From Sphagnum magellanicum (lineage: Eukaryota > Streptophyta > Sphagnopsida > Sphagnales > Sphagnaceae), in NCBI GenBank assembly GCA_021904315.1, contig CM038911.1, forward strand, positions 17,271,390 through 17,335,389: a DNA stretch of 64,000 nucleotides, written 5' to 3'. The notes beneath the pieces were generated by a model. That model saw only the letters and a program-made list of their open reading frames with translations. It had not been told where the DNA came from and searched no databases. Below are positions 58,778 to 64,000 of this stretch, one piece after another. Within the stretch, counting starts at the first letter, position 1; every line of letters begins with the position of its first letter. The position numbers and the translations under genes are program-made.

Positions 58778-61500
58778 TCAAAGACCTACCCCACCAGTCT
58801 GATGTAGCATTGCATCAATCTCATCCCCATCCTCCATCTCAAGCTGTGCATCCAAACCCTCCCCCATTCATTTCATATCAGTTTTCCAAGCACATTCTAC
58901 CTCAAGAACAAATGTAAGTCACACACAGTACATATGATTTCTAAGCAAAACTGCGGCTGCAAACAACTACAGCTGTGATTTGCATGCCTGGGCCAGGTAT
59001 CAGTAGCACAGGTTCTCACTACAGCTCCCATAAAACCAGCTAATCCACTAGAAACCCAAAACCTCTATTAAAGTAATATTGCAAGCAAACAGCCACTCTA
59101 ATTCACATAATAATAAAGGTCATTGGACCCAAAGCAACTGAGACACGTGCTAAACATAACAGAAAGATTTTACTGAGGTTACAATGAAGTCTAGTTCTGT
59201 TTCAGCATTAAGAAACAAAACTGACATATAAAGAAGCAAACTCAAATCACATTCAAAACACCCCTGCAAGACAAGATTGTGGCTGAGTTCACTAAAAGGG
59301 ACAGCTTGTATCACCCTGACCCTTGAAGAAAGAAGATAGAACTGCCATGATAAGTGAGAGAGGACTCAGCAAATGAAGAGACCTTGAGAATTTGGCTCAA
59401 TAAGCTATGGAGAGCTATGGAGTGTAGAATGAAGCCTTCAGGAAAACATTTACATAATCAAAACAACAGGGACTGTACTCAAAAAACTGGTTGGGATGAA
59501 AACCTTATGAGTGCTTCAAAGAGATTGGAACAGAAGAAACAGACAAAGCAAAGAACAAACTCTTCAAACTTAAGTTGAAAGAAAAGCATAAAACAGGGGA
59601 GGCATGGCAAAAAGATCTCAGGAAGGAACCTCTGCAGGAGTCTGTTCAGCCCGAAGACGTCTGCCATCAAAAAGGAAGGCAATGGACTGAGGGTCCACAG
59701 ACTGGCGGTCACAGTATGCATGCATCAGCTTCTTTAGCGTGGCAGTGCTCTTGATCCTGAAGAACACTTCTCCACCATCCTGCACATCAGCCACACTTCA
59801 ACCCTCTCTAGGATCACCCTCTCATGCAGAATCCAGACAATCCAATATTCTTCTGAAACATAAGATGTGATCCCCAACTTTTCGACATCACTCCTTAGCA
59901 CTTCTGCAAATAGAGCTTGATGAAGTTGCAGAGAAATCTCCACAACAACAATTAAAGGTAACATGACAATGAGTGCAGTCATAACCTCATGAGTGTTGCT
60001 CACAAAGTGACAGACCATCACCTTCATCACGAACGGCAGTGACAAGCTGCCATGACTACCCACCAAGTTCATCAGCTCCCAACAGTGGGTGTAGATAAGC
60101 ATATAATAATCTGCCCAAAAACTTGGGCAAACCATTATACACAATCTGAGTCCGAGTTTCTGTTGCCTTTCTGGAAGCAATGGGAAGACTCTGATGTGAT
60201 GTTGGCTAGCACTCAAGAGACATTGCTAATAAAAAAAGACTGCAAATAGACTATTCTTTATGGAGTACACCATGCCTCAATTTGAGGAGAGAGCTCCTTC
60301 CTCATCAAAAGAGAATGAAATAATACCAAAGGGTAATATCCATTCTGAAGCAATTTTCTACAGAGAAGAAACATGCTGGAAGTTCTACCCTTTGGAGACA
60401 TCCAATTAGCTCTTTTATACACAAACAAGCTTGGAAATCACAAGTAACAGTGGACAGAGCTTCTGTCATAAGACCAGATGTAACAGGAAAACTATATTTC
60501 ATGAGTAACTGGGAAACTCCACAACAGTAAAAGCACAGGAGGAGACCAAGGAAACCAAGAAGAATTAGGCAAACAAAAGGGAGAAAACAGAAAGACAAAC
60601 AATAAAGTGGAAGAAACAAGACACATAACTTTAAGAGCATGATTTTTTGAGCACAAAGTGAGCTTTGAAAAGCTCCCTAATTAGGGTTAAGAGGTCCTTG
60701 GAATAAGCATTTTGCAGAGATTCTGAAGGTGGAAACACCAAACAGAGATGTTTCATTGTTTAAGCCCAAAAAACACTTTGAATCCAAACCATTATGTCAG
60801 TTCTGGCCAAATCAAAACACACATGACAACAAGAATGTGTTGCGGTCATAACCTTGTGAGTGTCAGGGCATCACCTCCATCATAGGTCAGTGACTAGCTA
60901 CCAATCTAAGTTCTCCACTGATTGCATCACCTCCTGATGGTGCGTGTACCCACAAACAAGTATAATAATCTGATAAAAAACTGGGGCAAACAATCATGTG
61001 TGTACAAATCTGTGCCCTCAGTTTTTATTCACATTTCCACAAGTAACTGGAAGACTCAGTACTAATGTTGGCTAATAAAAAATTCTAAACATCCACAAAA
61101 AACAGCAATTACTGGTAGGATTATTATGATCTAGAAATGATCCAGTTAGGAAGCCTGACTCAGGAGGAGCCGAATGGACTCAGTTCACAAACAAGCAGAA
61201 ACCCTTGAAATCTTCGCGAAAGCGCCACCTTACAACAAGAAGAAAAAAGAAAAACTGAAGAAGTGGTAAAACTTCACGGCCCTCCTCCTCCGACCTTATG
61301 GCACTGAGAAAAAGATGGAGAGAGAGAGAAGAAAACTGAGAGCGGACTAAAACTACAGGCATGCATCTATTTCACAGCATACCTACCTGACCCTTGACCT
61401 TGAGGTTGATATGGGCACCACCCCCTCCGGTATCCACCGGCTTCTTCTCCTCCTCGTTGTGAACCCCCGTGTTATTGGTGCTATCCTCCGCTCCGGCCAT
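58778..61500 (-). CDS. SUMO: Small ubiquitin-related modifier (SUMO)
   Basis: Minus-strand gene with exons 61500-61387, 59779-59630 and 58843-58778; 38+50+21 = 109 aa. The protein starts [20 protein letters not shown] and continues [69 protein letters not shown] and AMLHQTGG, followed by VGL. This is canonical plant SUMO1/2: a flexible acidic N-terminus, the ubiquitin-like fold, and the diglycine that SUMO proteases expose by removing a short tail. Mature SUMO is attached to lysines of nuclear target proteins through the E1 (SAE1/2), E2 (SCE1) and E3 ligases. Introns sit at the positions usual for plant SUMO genes (after VKGQ and after the TPxE). Intron 1 is about 1.6 kb and contains a diverged internal duplication (59,978-60,215 and 60,843-61,075). 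The second 5' splice site (GAG|gttcct) is weak; reading through it gives AEVPS and a stop. Confidence 0.95.
59978..61075. repeat. Intronic duplication in SUMO intron 1
   Basis: 59,978-60,215 and 60,843-61,075 are diverged direct copies sharing TCATAACCT(C/T)(A/G)TGAGTG, TATAATAATCTG, GGGCAAAC(C/A)AT and GGAAGACTC, ending TGTTGGCTA. The copies are 865 bp apart. Confidence 0.7.
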
Positions 61501-62650
61501 TGACGCTAAAGACTCTGAATACTCTTCACCAGCTTCTTCTTCTTGAGCTCGACAAGTTTTATCAAATCGTTCCCCTCAGGTATGAAGCACGCAAGCACGC
61601 ACGACGACGACAAAGACGCTATCTCTTCTCGACCCTTCCCCCTCGCTCCCTCCCTCCCCAATAAAACTCTAACCCCCGCCAAACCCTAATTCTCGAAGCT
61701 ACTAGTTTCCTACGAACCCTCTTGTAAGGTACTAGTAATGCTCTTGTTAGGTTTTTTTTTCTTCGAACTTTCGCCTCTTGGCTAACAGAAAAAAAATCCA
61801 GTGCGTACGAAAGGAAGGGTTTTGGTGAAAATTTTGGGCCAAAGTCGCCAGGTTTTGAGGAAATTTTTTATCTAATCGCCATAAATACACAATAGGTTCC
61901 AACAGGTCGCAAAAATATCCCAGGATTCTTAAATTTTTCTATCTGTTCTCTGACCTGTAGCCAAATTTGGCTAATTTTCCTTGTGAATGATCATCAATGT
62001 GGCTACATCACCACCAAAAAAAACTTTAAAAAATCTAGGTCACTCACATTAATTTAGTGTCAATTAAGTTAATTTATACTAAAATTTTAATAATCATAAC
62101 TAATTTTACAAAAAATCTAAAATTTACAGGTTCACTTGCAAAAACTACAAGGACATTATTTAACACATATTAATTATTGAAACTACATGGAGTAAGCCCT
62201 TCCTATTTCATATTCTTGGCATTGACATCCAAAACAAACATTCAAGTTGTTGGAGGAAATCTCAAGTTTTATTTTATGGCTATCAACTTACAACATTTCC
62301 ACCATACTTAGATGGTCAAAATCTTTCAACAACATTAAAGTTGTTGGGAAGTTTGTTGGACTTAAAAGATGGTCTTGATTTGTGCCCCATTATAATCCCA
62401 TGTCACAAACCTTACTATTGGTTTTTTTTCTTTCCGTTTGGTGAGATATTCAATCTTTACTACCCAAGGTGGTTTGTTTTCAAGTCTCTCCTTTAGAAAG
62501 TCTTGTGTTGTACTCACATTTTCATTTATAGATTTTTTTAATTGATCACTTACAAGAGTAGGAGTTTTTCACATTTCTAATAAATGCTCCTTTGGACATC
62601 ATGTGAACATGTCTTTGATCTTGTGCAGGTCCAACTATGGGCACTTGGTT
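61501..62650. other. SUMO 5' region and AT-rich spacer
   Basis: 61,501-61,730 is pyrimidine- and CpG-richer on the plus strand (GA-rich on the transcribed strand), as expected for a leader and promoter. From about 61,860 the sequence becomes AT-rich with no recognised feature. Confidence 0.45.
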
Positions 62651-62673
62651 ATTAGTTCATCCCTACATTCCAT

Positions 62674-63340
62674 TTGTCTTCAACTCATTTCCTTACAATG
62701 TTACATACTCATCTTGACTTGTCACATCTTATTATTGCACATCTTTCACATTGTCAAAGAGGACTTACCATTGATGGTTTAGGTATCCACTTGCTTTGGT
62801 GCCTATGTGGGGGTGAACACACCGCATCCCACAATATTCTCCAAAATACCGTCACAACGATTACTTTAGAAAATGGAACACACATACAAAGAGAGGTTTC
62901 CCACCTTTAATCCACCACACCCAATGGCGAGCCAATATTTCAATCATTAACGATGTTGTGATAGTTGATTCAACCCACCTGAATATGGTATATTGTCCAT
63001 TGCCCATGATAACACATGCAATGATAATTGTCATGCAAGAAAAGACACAATCATATGTAAAATGCACATTAAAAGATGACTTCATTCCCCTTGCAATAGA
63101 GACTTATGGTTGTCTTCATTCACATTTTGACCTTTTTAAATTTCTTGTGTTTAGGCCACTATAGCCCATCATTAGCGATCTTCTTTAGTTCCTATGATGT
63201 TTATTTTTTATTATTCGCAACATGTGTCCATAGCCATCCAACGTGCATAGGCCATAACGATTCTTCAACATGCTACCGCACTTGGGAGACATTCCTCATC
63301 TTTTTCACACATTGCAATTAGTGTCACTAGCCAATTTGTG
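62674..63340 (+). mobile_element. Non-LTR retrotransposon C-terminus (decayed), with endonuclease-like block
   Basis: Reading frames shift but the order is clear. First is HLSHCQRGLTIDGLGIHLLW with CLCGGEHTASHN, a Cys/His finger-like motif near 62,740-62,830. Next comes THIQREVSHL at about 62,877-62,908, then a DVVIVDSTHLNM-like block at about 62,950-62,985. TQSYVKCTLKDDFIPLAIET and YGCLHSHFD follow near 63,047-63,125. The layout CxxC...H...C, then E, then D(I/V)xI and DVxIxDP resembles the zinc finger plus restriction-like (PD-D/ExK) endonuclease at the C-terminus of some non-LTR retrotransposons. Frame breaks at 62,909 and 63,164 and several stops make it dead. Confidence 0.5.
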
Positions 63341-64000
63341 GAAGACAATACATTTTTAGCTTATGGTCTTCCATTTCTTTAGTGTATTATTGGTGTTTTG
63401 ATTATTATGTGTTTTTGTGATCTATTTTTAGGCTTCTATTTCTTGTGGATGGGTTCCCATCCTTGCCTTTTTGTAATATATGGTCTTCTTCTACTACTTG
63501 AACCCAAAATCATAAGTTAAAAAACAAATGTTCTCACCTTTTGTTTGCCTAGTAGCTCTTTTCTTACACAATTGTTGAACATTAAATTGTGATTCCAAAA
63601 CTTTTAGGAAATGGATTGAAAAATCAAGCTAACTTATTCAAATTAACATCTAATCCTAACTTGTTTGTTGAAATAAGCTTGAACCCTATTTATTTTCATG
63701 TGCCTATTCTTGTTGGATTTAGAATAGATGAATTTACTACAATGTATAGAAATCTTTGCATCTACCTTATAGAAATCAAAACAAAAGAGCTCAAATAGAA
63801 TCTCCATCTAAAGTGCAAGTGGCTCAAGACCACATAGATGTGCCTGACACCCTATGTATGATCAATGCTAGTGATGTAACCAAGAGGTGACAATGGCCAC
63901 CTTCACCTACCCATCATGTGAGGTGGAGCCCCTCTATTTTTTTTTGTTACATTATAAGTTGATGAATAGGTGGTTAACATTGCAATTTTTTTGGTCTTTA
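63341..64000. other. AT-rich end of window, nothing recognised
   Basis: One open frame of 69 codons at 63,589-63,798 is without motif. The last 150 bases are without feature. Confidence 0.35.

Noticed and set aside
59734-60216. Minus-strand ORF of 160 codons within the SUMO gene
   Set aside because: It is intron 1 sequence extending to the exon 2 edge, overlaps the intronic duplication and has no domain.

Overview
The window is nuclear DNA of a land plant: AT-rich, with spliced genes whose introns reach about 1.6 kb, and dominated by decayed transposable elements. The Ty3-gypsy, CACTA, Ty1-copia and endonuclease-bearing non-LTR remnants, together with the long intergenic stretches, resemble large repeat-rich genomes such as those of gymnosperms or ferns. 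The sequence alone does not fix the species. Gene models below were built by hand from splice sites, reading phase and family knowledge; no alignment was run.

Left part (1-13,400). A dead Ty1-copia tail (1-1086) abuts a LURP-one-related (LOR) gene, copy A (exons 2151-3536). A broken Ty3-gypsy RT/RNase H piece (5007-6366) follows. A 5S-related relic lies near 6.75 kb, a LOR exon-1 pseudogene (copy D) at 8.7-9.0 kb, and two LRR exons on the minus strand near 11 kb.

Middle (13,400-42,400). A three-unit tandem repeat (13.4-14.0 kb) precedes a GC-rich ORF of unknown function (14,908-15,321). A degraded CACTA element lies on the minus strand (about 17.65-23.1 kb). Then come a hAT-like non-autonomous element (25,926-26,274) and LOR copy B (28,118-29,475), which sits in a roughly 3.9 kb direct duplicate of the copy A locus. 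LOR copy C (33,603-35,148) has a very glycine-rich tail and apparent frameshifts. It is followed by a long but dead Ty3-gypsy element (36,191-39,690) interrupted by a MITE-like repeat, then low-complexity arrays.

Right part (42,400-64,000). This part has the clearest single-copy genes: a six-exon glutaredoxin-like/prostaglandin E synthase 2 type gene (43,196-45,679, plus), a three-exon gene of unknown function encoding about 430 aa (54,773-57,264, plus), and a three-exon SUMO gene (58,778-61,500, minus). A decayed non-LTR retrotransposon C-terminus lies at 62.7-63.3 kb.

There is no operon logic here. The connecting story is the LOR family: two apparently intact copies (A, B), one damaged copy (C) and one relic (D) spread over 33 kb, moved and reshaped together with surrounding retroelements. 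LOR family members include Arabidopsis LURP1, which acts in defence against an oomycete, so the cluster may be a rapidly evolving defence-related family; that role is inference.
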